A DNA stretch of 64,000 nucleotides from Cyanodermella asteris (GCA_900618795.1 UYJD01000001.1:1866723-1930722); one strand, 5' to 3'; positions 10,280 to 22,260 are shown, counted from the first letter of the stretch. The notes: generated by a model from the letters alone, not told the origin. Numbers and translations: made by a program.

Positions 10280-10899
10280 CTTACTCTCATTTTTCCAGCT
10301 GCGCGTGGTTTTTGGTACCATGCGAGGCACCAGGTGACTTTTGGGTGTGCCACGATGAGGGACTGATGCTGTTATGATTGAGAGACCCCTAGGGTCATTG
10401 ACTGTCAATGATATTTTTGTCTGCTGTTCAGCAATCAAGAGGATACCGGCATGAGGGGAATTTGTACTCCAGAGGAGAAAGAGGCTCAATGAAATGGCAT
10501 GAACGAGCTCGAGAAGCTATTCAAGAAATTTTGTTTCGGGTATCAGTCCATATAACAAAGTGAGTTAACAAGCAGGCGACGCCTTGCAGGCTGGAAGTAT
10601 GAACATGATTTTTCCCGAAACCCATCTTCCTGTTCAAAACAAAAAAAGAGGGCCCCATCTCGTTGACGTGGGATGATGCAAGTGCTCGATACACACCCTT
10701 TTTTTGTTGGCATCCACGGTCAAGTCCCGCTCGCTCGCTCTCCTATCCATCCAGCTCCTGCAGCGACCTCTCCCCTCCAGTAAAGTCCGACATTGGTGGT
10801 ATTCTGCGTCAATAATCGTCGAGGCCGTAACAAAGTCAATTTCATTCATCAATTCAATCTGTGTGCTTCGTGAAAAACGTATACCGGACCAATCTCGAA

Positions 10900-12615
10900 T
10901 TACGAACCCGGACCGACGACAGCATCACCCTGCGTCTCGGCACCGGCCTCGACCTGCGGACTGGCAACGACAATCGGTGGCGGGACTTGCACGCTGCCCA
11001 TCTTCCACTCTGTCGTGATCTCCTCCCGTACCGCCTTACACCAATCCAGAACGACTTTGTCAAATTGCTCCCAGATGCCTTCGCCTTTGCCGTACACCAC
11101 ACCCATGACGTCTAGTTCTAGCTTGACTTCGAAGCGCAGCTCGGCGGCTTTCAGCCAGAAACGCAGATTCTCGGCGGCGCGGTACGGCTTCGCGGTGTCC
11201 GTGTGATAAGTCTCGATTCGCCCAAACTGGCGTCTGCTCTTCTTCAAGATACGATTATGCATCGTGACGAGAATCAGCCCGTCGCGGAGACCATCGAGCA
11301 AGGCCGTCGGCTCTTCAGACCCCGGGACAGGTGCCTCCCAATCCGGCATCAACTCGCCGTCCTCGAGGAAGGTCTTCATGAACTCGTGCTCGCGCTGTCG
11401 GTGTGATTCTTCGGGCCAGGAGCCGGCTAGCCAGGCCCACGACTTGCGGTCCCGCGACTCCTGTGCCTCGATGCGCTTTTCTTTGATAAGCAACTCGGAG
11501 ACGCCGTGTACCCAGTCGCCGATAGTGGCGGTCTCTTCGGACCGCATGCCGCCGGAGAAGTTGCGGGCTGCCATTCGCTTCAACACGTCCATGACCCCGA
11601 ACAGCTCCTCGCGGATCTTGCGTTCTGATTTGATCTGGTGGAGGCGCTGCGGCTGGTCGTGCTGCATATAGTAGTCTTTTGCGGCTTTGATAGCTAGCGT
11701 CGAGACGTCGAGCATGTGCATGCCGGAGATTTGGTGCCAGCCGTTACCTGGACTGGGGACGCGCTTGTTGGGGCTCCTTGCGGGGGACTTGCTGGGGCTG
11801 TGGCTTGGAGTTCGTTGGATGTCGGAGGCTCGGACGGGGGTGGACCAGCGGCCGTTGATGCGTTCTTCCTGATCTTTATGTGCAATTTCCGTCAGGGCCT
11901 TCGAGACCTTGTCCAAGCTCTCAAGGAGTTCTCGCCGTAATGTGTCTGCATCTGGTGGAGGCTCGACATACGGTATCCGCTGAGCATAAGTCGAAACTGT
12001 AGGCGGCAGCATCATCTCCTCGCTGTCCCACTCCTCCGGAGACATGGCCTCGCCATCAACTGGGCTATCCACGAAATCCTCGCCAAGCACGCTGGGTCGT
12101 AGGTTCTCCGCTCCGTCCTCCGTGGTGGCCGCAGACATCCCTCCCATCCTCCTCCTCTTCTTGACATCGATATCCCTAGCCTGCGCGCCCTTCCCATCCA
12201 ACAGGCCCGTCCTCGCAAAATAGTACTGCAAATGCGCAATGCTTCCCAAACTCATGACCGACTCGCGGTTCTTCGCACTCTCGGCGAACTGAGCGCCTTG
12301 TGGCCTCACGTAGCCCCTCCTCCTCGAAATTAGCGAGCCGGACACGGAGCGTGCGTTGGAGGATCGTGTCGAGAGAGTCGAAGAAGAGGATGTGTCGGAG
12401 AAGTCCCGATACAGAGGCGGGCATGATAGCCGTGCAGGTGAAGGGCTGACGGACCGCGACCTCGGCGATGCCATCCTGATGCTGCTGAGCGGTGGAGAGG
12501 GAGATGGCGACAGCGGACGATGTGCAATGCTGATATCGGCACTGGAAACGACGTGTCGCAATCTTGACCGTGGTGAGTCACCGATGGCGCCGCTGGTTTC
12601 TTCCATGGTGGCCAT
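10900..12615 (-). CDS. Hypothetical protein with CH-like C-terminal domain
   Basis: A single-exon frame of 571 aa from ATG 12615 to TAA; a second ATG three codons on (12606) has the stronger context GCCACCATGG. The first 270 residues are Ser/Pro/Arg-rich and disordered, with SPS/SPSR motifs suited to kinase regulation. The C-terminal third (about 410-545) reads like a calponin-homology-type helical domain: LLDGLRDGLILVTMHNRILK, then YRAAENLRFWLKAAELRF, then WEQFDKVVLDWCKAVREEI. That suggests an actin or cytoskeletal link, but this is an inference from pattern only. No membrane segment or signal peptide is seen. Confidence 0.75.
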   Translation of the reverse strand: MATMEETSGAIGDSPRSRLRHVVSSADISIAHRPLSPSPSPPLSSIRMASPRSRSVSPSPARLSCPPLYRDFSDTSSSSTLSTRSSNARSVSGSLISRRRGYVRPQGAQFAESAKNRESVMSLGSIAHLQYYFARTGLLDGKGAQARDIDVKKRRRMGGMSAATTEDGAENLRPSVLGEDFVDSPVDGEAMSPEEWDSEEMMLPPTVSTYAQRIPYVEPPPDADTLRRELLESLDKVSKALTEIAHKDQEERINGRWSTPVRASDIQRTPSHSPSKSPARSPNKRVPSPGNGWHQISGMHMLDVSTLAIKAAKDYYMQHDQPQRLHQIKSERKIREELFGVMDVLKRMAARNFSGGMRSEETATIGDWVHGVSELLIKEKRIEAQESRDRKSWAWLAGSWPEESHRQREHEFMKTFLEDGELMPDWEAPVPGSEEPTALLDGLRDGLILVTMHNRILKKSRRQFGRIETYHTDTAKPYRAAENLRFWLKAAELRFEVKLELDVMGVVYGKGEGIWEQFDKVVLDWCKAVREEITTEWKMGSVQVPPPIVVASPQVEAGAETQGDAVVGPGS

Positions 12616-13452
12616 GCTGAAGAGTGAAGGGCGTGATCACGGGTGCAGACGTCGCTTGCTGGACTCGAGAAGACGCGTGAGTTGAGACTGGAGCGTGCAA
12701 GATACTCGACGGAGGGTGAGTTAGTGCATGGCGATCCTGACAGATGGACACGATCGATGTGAAGGATGGAGAGTGGTCAGTTGTCACAATGGCATCAGCT
12801 CGGGGTTGGCATGAAACGGCGTGGCCGGCATGAAGTCGACGTGAATTCACACGTCCGCCAAAGGTGGGAAGGACAAGAAAGATGCAACGCTGTTTCCCAG
12901 CACACTACTATCAACTGCCAAAGTAGCACGGCTCCTTATCTTGCTTCCTCTTCGCAATAATGAACCCGGCACTGCTCCGCAACGGCAGTAGAATAAGTTG
13001 CCTCCCTCCGTCGGTCAACGAAGGGGGAGATTAGATGTTAGGAAATTAGACTCCAGGGGTTACAAGCTTTTATCTGTCCAATAATGTCACTTTGTTCGCT
13101 TCGGCCTGTCCACTTTTGCACTTTCCCACGTTTCCCGCTTCCTCGGGCCGTCTTGCCTGGGATTCCCCTTGTCAGACGCCTTGCTGGCCTGTGATTGGGA
13201 GCGGATGCTATTCGATAAATGCGGCCATAGGATTGGCTGGTGGTTGGCCCGGTTCTGGCTGCTCGGTGATGTCAGATGAAGCTGAAGCATGCATGCGCAA
13301 GGACAAGGTCTCGGCTGTGGGGTAGATTGTATTCTTCATCTTACTTTGTGATACTCACTGAGTGCAGGCGTCTGAATTGGGACGATTTCTGTTGTGAGCT
13401 GCAGCTGTCAGATTGAGACACGCGGAATTGTATGCAGCCTATATTGCCCAAC
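12616..13452. other. Intergenic region between divergent genes
   Basis: No gene supported; shared upstream region of the CH-like gene and the acylphosphatase gene. Nothing notable beyond promoter-like composition. Confidence 0.6.
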
Positions 13453-13958
13453 ATGGCCAGAGTGAGCCATACCCCTGCACTTCAAATTGAGAAGCCATTG
13501 TGCTGATTGCCGTATTTTGAAGATCTCATTCAGAGTCCATGGTACTGTCCAAGGTCGGTCTGAATGCTCACTTGAAGATGTTTATTCTTCTATTGTTGCC
13601 ATCGCAACGGCCATGACAGCAGCCCGAGACCGGGCTCGGGTGACATCTGCAACCACAAGGGCTATGCACCATCGGCGCATTTCTTTTATCGATGGAAGGA
13701 GAGGCCGTCGAGCTGATCTAGATTCTAGGCGTAAACTTCCGCTCTTTCACCCAGAAGAAGGCTTCTTCGTACAACCTGACAGGCTGGGTTCGGAACACGG
13801 ACAACGAGAAGGTCGAGGGAGAGGCACAGGGAACGGTGGATAATTTGGAGGAGCTCCTGAAGAACATCAAAGACGGTCCTACACATGCGCACGTTGTCAA
13901 AGTAGAGCACGAGACGATTGACGAAAAGACTGGCGAGTCTGGGTTCAATATCAGGTGA
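13453..13958 (+). CDS. Acylphosphatase, three exons
   Basis: A small gene reconstructed from splice signals: exon 1 is only nine bases (13453-13461, MAR), exon 2 is 13523-13553, and exon 3 is 13729-13958. Introns are GTGAGC...TTGAAG and GTCGGT...TTCTAG, with GCTGAT branch points. The 89-aa product reads MARISFRVHGTVQGVNFRSF at the start and has GWVRNTDNEKVEGEAQG near residue 40. These contain the catalytic Arg (in VQGVNFR) and Asn (in GWVRN) of acylphosphatases, which hydrolyse acyl phosphates such as 1,3-bisphosphoglycerate. Length matches the family (about 90-100 aa). The second donor (GTCGGT) is unusual, so its exact position deserves RNA support. Confidence 0.85.
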
Positions 13959-14346
13959 CCTATGAGTCGAGGACCGAAGGAATGTAGTCTCTGTCAAAGT
14001 TCACAGGACGTGTGTGCATCCTGGAAGATACAACGCGTCCTACGACCGCATGAAATGAATCTTCGCACCAGATATTTGGTTCATAATCTCCTGGATGTGT
14101 CAAACTGTACATAGAAACTCCACAACGACAACCCCGCACATGGAATACGAGCTCTCACTTCAAGAAATAAGTAGTAGGTAGCAGGACACTGAAATGTCAC
14201 GCCATATATGAGTCAAGCTAGACTATCAACTCCTCCCGCTCTTTCGCACGCACTTCTTTATCTACCTGCTGGTGTTATACTTTTGCAGTCGTCGACACTG
14301 GTTCAGCCTCAAGTTTCACAAACCGTTGCGAAAGTCAGGAAGCAAG
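13959..14346 (+). promoter_or_regulatory. Short intergenic promoter region
   Basis: 388 bases between two same-strand genes. It contains no gene and must hold the acylphosphatase 3' UTR and the promoter of the glyoxalase-like gene; no clear TATA box was found. Confidence 0.4.
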
Positions 14347-15223
14347 ATGGTATCCGCACTGCAGCTCGACCACGTCGTGGTTCTCCTGCCGTACGAAGAA
14401 CTCAACCGCCCACCGAAATGGATAACCGACAACTTCACGCTGAGCCCAGGTGGCCGGCACGCCGACGGCAAAACCGAGAACAAGCTTGTACTATTCAAAG
14501 ACGGCACATACCTCGAGTTGATCGCCTTCATTGACGACGACCCCGACAAGCGTCGTGGCCACTGGTGGGACAAGCCGTAAGTCCACGTCCAATCTACCAC
14601 TCCCCAAGACACACAATCTGAGTACTTTTGATAGCTACGGCGTCGTAGACTACGCCCTCACATCAACTACCGACCACTCTTTCGCCGGCCTTACCGCCAT
14701 CAAATCCCGCCTTCACCAAACCGGGACCGAAATCTCATACGCCAACCCCCAAGACGGCGGCCGCATCAAGCCCGACGGCACCGAATTGAAATGGAGAGTT
14801 ACTTTCCCCACCGGCGCCGAAAGGGGTTCGGTCCCGTTCTTCTGTCACGACGTCACGCCCAGGGAGTTGCGCGTGCCGGTCACGGAGAGCAACACGACGC
14901 ATCCTTGCGGTGCGATCGGTATGGGTGGGCTCGTGCTAGAGGTAGAAGGGTCCTTGATCGAGAGCTTGACGAGCGCTACGAAGGCGGTTCTGGATGTCGA
15001 GTCGAGTGGGAATTTGGGCTTTGGGCTGAGTGTGCCGCAATCGGTGGAGGGAGCGAGGGCGCCGACGGTTAGGATTGAGAAGCTTGCGGATTCGCAGGGG
15101 GAACGAGGTTTGGGTCGTCATTTTAGTCTGATATTGCAGACTCACAAGAGGCTGGATGATATTCAACACGCGATCGATGGACACGCCCTGTCTATCTGGA
15201 TGGAGCATATTCACGAGATTTAA
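14347..15223 (+). CDS. Glyoxalase-like domain protein, two exons
   Basis: Exon 1 (14347-14576) begins MVSALQLDHVVVLLPYEEL; a 58-nt intron splits a Pro codon, and exon 2 (14635-15223) ends in TAA. The product is 272 aa. The N-terminal LDHVVVLLPY strand, the SPGGRHADGKTENKLVLFKD segment with its His, and GTYLELIAF match the glyoxalase_3-type vicinal-oxygen-chelate fold often seen in fungi. A second, paired module follows (GAIGMGGLVLEVEG). The substrate is unknown. No targeting signal is visible, so it is probably cytosolic. Confidence 0.85.
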
Positions 15224-15603
15224 GACGATTTCGCGAACGTGCTTTGTGGCAAATTACGCGTAGCGTTTTCGGAGCTGGCCAGGCGAGTTCAGCGGCCAGT
15301 GAGTTGAGAAACAATCAGTCGTCTTCATGGAAGTGAACGCAATCCTTGACTGTACTTGCAGAAGGTTTGGATGGCGGCAGCTTTCGCACGAAGCTGTCAC
15401 GTATAGTACGTATGCAGCTATAATCGAGCTAGCTGTCGATGCGGAACCGTTGCCTTGCCGCCTTCAGCCTCGTCGCCCTCGGTCTTTTCCGATCACCCTC
15501 CAATGCACCCTTTTACTTGGAGGATTGATTACAGACTTGGAATGCAAAGCATTACGCTGATGGCCCAAAGGCAACACGGAGCTCGACTTTGAGAATCTGA
15601 GAC
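15224..15603. other. Short intergenic region
   Basis: 380 bases between two same-strand genes. The one open frame here (15327-15560) has no supporting features; otherwise nothing is seen. Confidence 0.5.
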
Positions 15604-17338
15604 ATGTCGTGGCTCCATTCCCAGGCACCGTTTCCCGATAGATGCCTCGATGATTTGGCCGAGGCTCACTTTAAGCCCTGTGCTCCTCTTTACATTGAGT
15701 TTTGTCATCATCATGATGGAACTCTGAGCGAGGATCGAGGTGTATTGACTATTGATGGAGGTTATAAATGGCTGAGCACGGTGAGAATGTAGCTGTGAGG
15801 ATGCATTTGGGGGCACACAATGCTGATATTACAACAGCATAGTCGGGGATCAGCCAAAGCGCTCAGCTACCACAAAATATTGTCAGTGCTTGTACGATGC
15901 GAATTAGAGCACTGAAACGTCTTTCACGCCGTGTGTCAACCGATATCTATAATTTTCGCTGACACATGGTTGCTCAACAGAGTATACCCTCAATTCGGGA
16001 ATCTGCCGGACAAGAGCCCGTTCTCGAGAGAGGAAGTAAATCTTTTCATTCGCGAGTTGGGGTTTCCGCTACGATTTTTTGTAGACTTCGTTTATAGACG
16101 AGGACATGTGGCTCGCGAAGACTCAAACTTGGGACCAGGTGAGTTTGCCCCTCGTGATTCACTCTCGCCTTGCTAGAACTCCACTTTCGTTCCCGTTCCG
16201 ACACCGCCATGATGGTTTTTCTCTCTGACAATCTCATTTGCAAGCATGGCTGTACCAGGACAATTATGCCGCTGTTGTTACGCAACATAATGTTGTCGAC
16301 AGCAAGCTCTCAAGCATCATTATACCAAAACGGGATCTAGGCCGACTGCAATGGGACCGTGTCACCGATCGCCTCTCGTCTTCGAGAGCTTTCTCACTAA
16401 ACCCTTACAATGCTTTACTCGTCGTTGCCGAAATGTCGATCAACTATTCAGACTCGGAGCTGGATAGTCGCCAGGGCTGGTACCGTTTCAACGATCTCTG
16501 GGACATTGCAAACAGCACGAGGGCCGAAAACTGGGACAGCAATGCTGCCTCGAGTCTAGCAAAGCATGCTGAGCGGAGAGGAGACGAATTGTCGGCGATC
16601 ACGGCTCTGGAGATAACGCTCTCGAATCTGAACATGTTGAGATCCATTCTCGAAAAGGACCAACGCCTCGCCGGGACTGCGGGCCACGAGGCGGCTTGCT
16701 GGTCCAAAATTGCTGAGGATGGTCAGAAGGTGGCTTGGTTCCTGGATTATCTCGTCTCGATTGCAAATCCCATACTTTCGCAAGCTCGAGCGGAGGATGC
16801 GAGGTCTCAGATAAGTTTTTCCGTGGTCAGTGATGGCTGTTCCGAGATTGCACAATCGTGAACACTAACGAGGTCGGTAGCTTCAACTCTCGTTGGCCAA
16901 GAGAGACACAGAGATCAGTCTGGATCTTGCCAAGATGTCGACTCGGCTGGCAGAGACATCGGCGCAGACAGCTCTAGCGGCGAAGAGAGATTCGTCGTCA
17001 ATGAAGATCATCACGATCCTGACCACTGTCTTCCTGCCAGGTACATACGTTGCGGTGAGCTCGACCTCCTGACTTCTAGCAAACAGCTACCTGTCAGATA
17101 CGCCAGCGATGTGATTTGCTGATGCTCGAGGTAGACTCTGTTGAGCGTAAAGGGCTACGACGACTGGACATCGGACGGTGTCTGGAGATACTGGGCTCTC
17201 ACTATTCCTCTCACGCTCTCGGTGATGGTGGCCCTCTTGCTGTGGATGTGGAAGATGCGGAGGAGCAATAATCTTGAGGACGCCCGCGCAGGGAGAGATC
17301 CCGAGCAAGGCACAGGTTGGAAGGTCAAGGCGTCGTAG
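15604..17338 (+). CDS. Six-exon protein with C-terminal TM hairpin
   Basis: Exons are 15604-15780, 15838-15881, 15981-16138, 16245-16825, 16881-17054 and 17135-17338; all joins keep frame and give 445 aa. Exon 1 starts MSWLHSQAPFPDRCLDDLA. The middle contains WLYQDNYAAVVTQHN and SLNPYNALLVVAEM, then long helices rich in Leu and Glu. The end carries SMKIITILTTVFLPGTYVAT, a charged loop, and a second hydrophobic helix (YWALTIPLTLSVMVALLLW). This helix-long stalk plus two TM segments resembles fungal proteins loosely related to CorA, without the GMN motif that true CorA channels have. Transport is therefore not claimed. The exon 2-3 boundary (GTCAGT donor, phase 2) is the least certain. Confidence 0.7.
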
Positions 17339-17511
17339 AATAGACAGGCCACACTGGAAGTCTTTGGGTAGGGAAACGCGCGTGATAGTACAGGTATATC
17401 ATACATCAGAAGCTCCGAGTGTAAGCTCAAGTGCAACCGCACGATGCAAAAAAATCGCGCCACTTGACACCGAACCATACGTACACTTCACAAGATAGAA
17501 ACCCGAGAAGA

Positions 17512-18282
17512 CTATTTGATCTTCTTCGCCTTCAATCTGATCGTCTCCCCGTTGACGAAGATGCCCTTCCCCTTGTACGGCTCCGGCTTCCTCCACGCTC
17601 TGATCTCCGCCGCAAACTGATTGATAACCTCCTTATCCGCACCCTCCAACAATATCCTCGTCGGCTGCGGCGTGCTCGCCTTGACCCCCTTTGGCACACC
17701 CAACTCAATCGGATGACTGTACCCGACCTTCAAGCTCACAAACTCCTGCCCATCATACTCCGGCTGCTTCGTCGTCGCCGACTTCTCGATCAACGCCCTG
17801 TAACCCACGCCATTCAACCTCAAAATCGTCTGATGGCCCTCTGAAACACCCATGATGTAGTTGTTCAAGTATGCCCGCGTGGTCCCCCACATCTCGCGCT
17901 GTTTCCGCTCGTTGCGGTCCGCGATCCCGAGAGCGGCCTTTTTCGTTTCCGGGTCTTGGGTGAGCGTCATGTAGGAAGGAAGGGGCACTGAGAGTTGGCC
18001 TAGTGGCCCGGAGACGCTGATTGTTCGAAGAGGTGCGACGCGGCGGACGGCGCCTGATGTGGATGGGGGCTCGACGACGGTGAGGGTGACGCCCTCGGGG
18101 AGCGCCAGCGCGGCGGAGCCTATTCGGGAGGCATTGGACCGGGTGGTGGAAAATGTGCGGTTGGAGGATGGGAGCTGACGCGAGAAGGAAGGGAGGAGGA
18201 AGTCGGGAATTGAGGTTGGTTGTTCAGAGCGCACGAAGGCGCTGGCTGTCCTCAGTATTGAGGATCGGGAGGAGGACAGCAT
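17512..18282 (-). CDS. MRPL6: Mitochondrial large-subunit ribosomal protein uL6m
   Basis: A single-exon frame of 256 aa. The N-terminus (MLSSSRSSILRTASAFVRS) is rich in Ser and Arg without acidic residues, typical of a mitochondrial presequence. The body has the two L6 repeats: ISVSGPLGQLSVPLP and later HQTILRLNGVGYRALIE, SHPIELGVPKGVKA, and the C-terminal signature KPEPYKGKGIFVNGE. It is part of the mitoribosome near the factor-binding region. It ends in TAG, which shows that TAG works as a normal stop in this genome. Confidence 0.93.
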   Translation of the reverse strand: MLSSSRSSILRTASAFVRSEQPTSIPDFLLPSFSRQLPSSNRTFSTTRSNASRIGSAALALPEGVTLTVVEPPSTSGAVRRVAPLRTISVSGPLGQLSVPLPSYMTLTQDPETKKAALGIADRNERKQREMWGTTRAYLNNYIMGVSEGHQTILRLNGVGYRALIEKSATTKQPEYDGQEFVSLKVGYSHPIELGVPKGVKASTPQPTRILLEGADKEVINQFAAEIRAWRKPEPYKGKGIFVNGETIRLKAKKIK

Positions 18283-19364
18283 GCTTGGTGAGTGTGAGGC
18301 GGTGGAAGCCTCTGGTCGTTGCTGATCTCGAGGCTGTTGGAGATGGCAGAATCTTGAGCTTCAATTTTATCACCGATACGTCCGAACCAACTTCGGCGCG
18401 TCTGGAGTCTTTCCGCATCGCGCTCTGATTGTGGAGTTTCATCAACTACCTTCATTCATCGCAATCGAGTATCACAAGGCAGCGTACGATGCACGGGCTC
18501 ATGTTCAACAGGCTCGAATTACTGGTGCTCGCTGTCCTTTTCTGACGCCATCTACGACTTGACAGACCGAACATTTCAACTCGTCCGCCTGACGCATTAC
18601 TGCATTTGCGAAAACTCAGCAAGGAATAATTCGTGTCAATAATTGTGCAAGCGAATTCAGGACGGTTTCTGCTCTTCGTTTTTCTCTCTCTCGTTCTATG
18701 CTTCCATCTGTATGGCTCCGAGTGGCAAGCTTTCTGAGTTTCCTCACACCGTTCATCGCTCTTTCCTCAGCTGAGATTTCTCCACCTCCTTGTCTCTTAC
18801 TTGTGTTCAAGGAAGGCGCAGACCTTCAACACGAATAAGGTGCCCCGGTTATGAACCTTGATGTCTGCGTGGGGACTCCCATATTCTGCTGTTAACACCG
18901 CAAAAATTTGAAGTCATGCAAAGTGTACGCATATGCGAGTCACAAGGGAGTAGAAACATGCCCAATAAATGTGGCGCCCGAACGCACCTTCCTTTTCCCA
19001 TGACAAGAGAGAAGATTTCGCCGAAAATCGTCGCATGGTCGCATCTTCAATCTTCTCAGCGGTGAGCGAATTCTTGACGCAGGCCTGCGCTAGAGCTACC
19101 CCGAGCCGTCTCACAGATTCCTCACCGTCGAGCCGGCGCCTCACCTCTCATTCTCTCACCACCACACCAGACGCCGCAATCTTCCCCTGCTGGCCAGCGC
19201 ATCCATCCGCATCATCAATCGAGACTTGCGCTTGCGATCTGGCAGCAGCCGCCGGGGGATCAGCTTCAAGCTGCGTGTTGCAAAGGTTAAGGGTCCCCAT
19301 TTTCATTTCCTGCTGTCAATACCTTCAACTCAGATGAGTTGGTCTTTCGCCGTAATAGTCCACT
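18283..19364. other. Intergenic region between divergent genes
   Basis: About 1.1 kb with no supported gene; upstream region of both uL6m and KAR5. Open frames are short and without motifs. Confidence 0.6.
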
Positions 19365-21388
19365 ATGAAGCAGATGAGGGATTTGATCGCCCTCGTTTTT
19401 TTCCTTCTCGCCAATACACTCACTGCGTCCGCTTGGGGCTTCTCAAGTGGTGAGTGAAACCCATGCAAATGCACAACTCGGTCAGAAACTCACATAAACA
19501 GGCTCAGCAATCGATGACAATTCCATTCTTCCCAGTCGCGAGCTCGACTTTGCCGCCGAAAAGGCTGCGGCAAGAGCTCCCCTGGTACACAGAAAAGCTC
19601 GCGAGTTTGTTCGCTCCCTCGACACTGCTCCGTCCTGCGTGCGGTCTGCCGCCTTTGGGCTGATAAAGGACTGCTCTTCACTTGACAGCCAGTCATCGAA
19701 AGGACATGTGGTCTTGGATTCGATCAAGACTTTATACGCTGCAAGGCTTGCTATTTGCGAGCTCAGAGATGCCGACCTTGGGGTTCCAGCTGCTTGTAAA
19801 ACAGACGTTCTGGAACGCAATCCAGGAGGTTATCTCACAATGAAGTCAGACTCCAAGAAAATGGTCGCAAGTTGTGTGAAGGCACTTGAATCCCGACCAC
19901 AGTCCTGGACAAGCTATAGCAACAGTCGACAGAATGCACTACTCATATGCCAAGCAGCGCGGCCGGAATCCGAGCGCGAGGAAATGATTAATATGTTCAA
20001 GAGCTTGGTGGACAATAACGAGGCCTCAGAAGCGACGCTTGCGGAGCAGATTCTTTTCTCGAAACAACAACTTGCTGAGCAGCGCGCCCTCGCAACAGAA
20101 CTTCAATCCTTCTCCAATGCCATGTCCACTGAGATCAAAGCCGGGCTCCGAGCCGCACTGGAGACTTTCGATCGACTGCAAAGCCGTGCAAGCGCTGCAG
20201 AGGCTGAGGTGGTCGAAATGTTTGCTGGTATTGCCAATCAAGCCAAGGGGGACATGCAATTACTGTTTGAGGTTCGTGCGACGTCCTTTGTGCTGCATTT
20301 TTCCGAAACAGCCCCTCTGGCGAAAGCAAAGTCAATGTGCTTCTGCCATCTCACAATGTATCTTAATCAGCCACCACACAAGCGGCCAACCCGCACGGCA
20401 TTTTGCTGTCATTCATGTCATTCAATCACGAGCGCCTGAGGGTGACCTCGCGAGAGCAAAAGCTCTTCGACTGTGTGTGTTCGTGCTCTGACTGTCGACA
20501 GACCATCTTGCAGCACAAGGCGAAAATCCAAGACGCCAGCACCGATGTCTCTACCATGGTCAGCAGTCTCGCCGAACAAGGGGCTGCCGTATCAGCAAGG
20601 TGGCGCAGCGATATCGACAAGCACTCGCAAGTCGCGATGCAGGCGCACGAAAGCCTTGTTGGTCTGGTAACGAAGCATGACAGCCTCCATCACCGATTGC
20701 ATGAGATGCAAGGCGACATTGATAACTCAGCGCGAGCCCAACGACAAGCACAAGAAGAGCTCCGCGTCAGGTCGCAAGACACACTTGCTGTTTTCACTGC
20801 GCTGCAAGCCTCTGCAAACGGCATCACCGCTGCGCTTGAGGGCGTCTCAGTATATGCTGGGTTTCTCTCTTCGCTCGCAACGAGCTTTGAGGCCGTGTTG
20901 AAATGGACAGCCTGCCTTGCCCTAGCTATCTTGGTGGTGCTCAGTTCCGTTCTTGGTGGACGACGCGGTCTTGTGCTATCAGCCAGTGAGTTGACAATAA
21001 ATCTTTGCAATGCAACTGCTCACAAAACCCGGCAGGTCTCGTCCTTATATTCATGTTGGCAGCCAACATCACCGTCCGAACATGGCTATGCGAAGTTTCT
21101 GTCTTTGCCCTTGCTGGTCAAGAACTGCACAGAGAGAACGTGCTTCAGTACCTGATAATATTGGTAGCTGTTGCGATGTTCATTTGCATAGCTGCTTCGA
21201 GCCGGGGAAGCTTCCCATCATTGGACAGCAATGTCGCGTCTCAATCAGCACACGACCTGGAACAGGACTCACTTTCGGCCCAGCACGACTCGCTTCCAAG
21301 ATTCAGCGCGCGAGCGCAACAACGCGAATTGACGATACACTACTACGACCCGCTCACGAATGCCTTTAAACTCACTGCACCATTTTGA
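19365..21388 (+). CDS. KAR5: KAR5/Tht1 nuclear membrane fusion protein
   Basis: Four exons (19365-19449, 19502-20271, 20502-20985, 21036-21388) give 563 aa. It starts with a signal peptide (MKQMRDLIALVFFLLANTLT). A Cys-containing lumenal domain follows with CVRSAAFGLIKDCSSLD and AARLAICELRDADLGVP, the hallmark of the Tht1-like family. Next comes a long coiled-coil region, then three C-terminal hydrophobic segments around WTACLALAILVVLSSVL, LVLIFMLAANITV and LQYLIILVAVAMFI. Family members act in the ER/nuclear envelope and are needed for nuclear envelope fusion during karyogamy. Intron 2 is long for this locus (230 nt, GTTCGT donor), and unspliced message would stop early. Confidence 0.88.
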
Positions 21389-22260
21389 GGCAGGACCTCC
21401 CTAACACAATACCAGCGAAGACTCATCGGGTCAAGCACGACATTCTTTACCTTATACTAGCTCATATTATCGAACGGTAATTGCCGTTGTAAATTGGAAG
21501 CACCAAAACTGTTAAGTCAGGGTGTGCTTTCTTCTCACTTCATCCCATTCCTCGACTGCTGCTTGCACGGCTCTCGATCATTCAGCTGCCGGTCACAGCA
21601 TTCTGCGCTTCAAGGACACGATATCGCTCGGAAGCTGTGGACTTCCTCGTACTGCAGCGACATCGGTGCCGGGAAACACCGCTCTGCCCTAACGCCTTGC
21701 ACGAGAGCCGGCAACGATAGCGTTTGTTGCAGCAAGTCAACGCTTGTTGCATCTGGAGAAGCAAATTGCACCGAAGTCTCGCTCACGAACTTTACAAGGG
21801 ACAATCGTCGGAGGAAAGTGTTTGGAATTTGGGTGCAACTACTTATGTCTTATGCTTCTAGCTTAGCCTTATGGCAACCATCTATGATTGTCACACTTTC
21901 AGCATAATTGATCAATAATTGACATTGCTTTTCATCAAGCTCTCAGCAGAACAGGGCATGCATTTGAGCTCCTGTGGCAATTTTCGGTCTCGCCTGTAAT
22001 GTCAAGGCTTTCGTGTATTGACAATGTAGTTAGTGAGCGTCCCTAAAGCTCTACCAGTTGTTCACTTCGTTGAACCCGGACGCTCCCAGTTCACGAGTCT
22101 GCTTCGCTCGCGAGGATCGACAGTCGCTGAGGCACGGCCAACTCGGCATCCTTGCACGCTTGTCCATCGCGGCACGGCTGCTGAGAGACCAACAGTGTGG
22201 TCCGCGATGTTCAAAATGATGTGATCGATTCTGGCGATCTGTCGTTCAGCGTCCAAGCAT
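21389..22260. other. Intergenic region between convergent genes
   Basis: About 0.9 kb. The longest open frame (21494-21907) starts from a non-ATG codon and has no recognisable motif. Nothing else is supported. Confidence 0.6.

Larger units (their letters stand above)
9738..10899. other. Intergenic region between convergent genes
   Basis: About 1.2 kb with no supported gene. It holds two simple repeats, listed separately, and the 3' flanks of the transporter and of the minus-strand gene. Confidence 0.6.

Noticed and set aside
21494-21907. Cys-containing frame downstream of KAR5, considered as a small secreted protein
   Set aside because: It begins at a non-ATG codon, has no signal peptide and Cys spacing that matches nothing I know.
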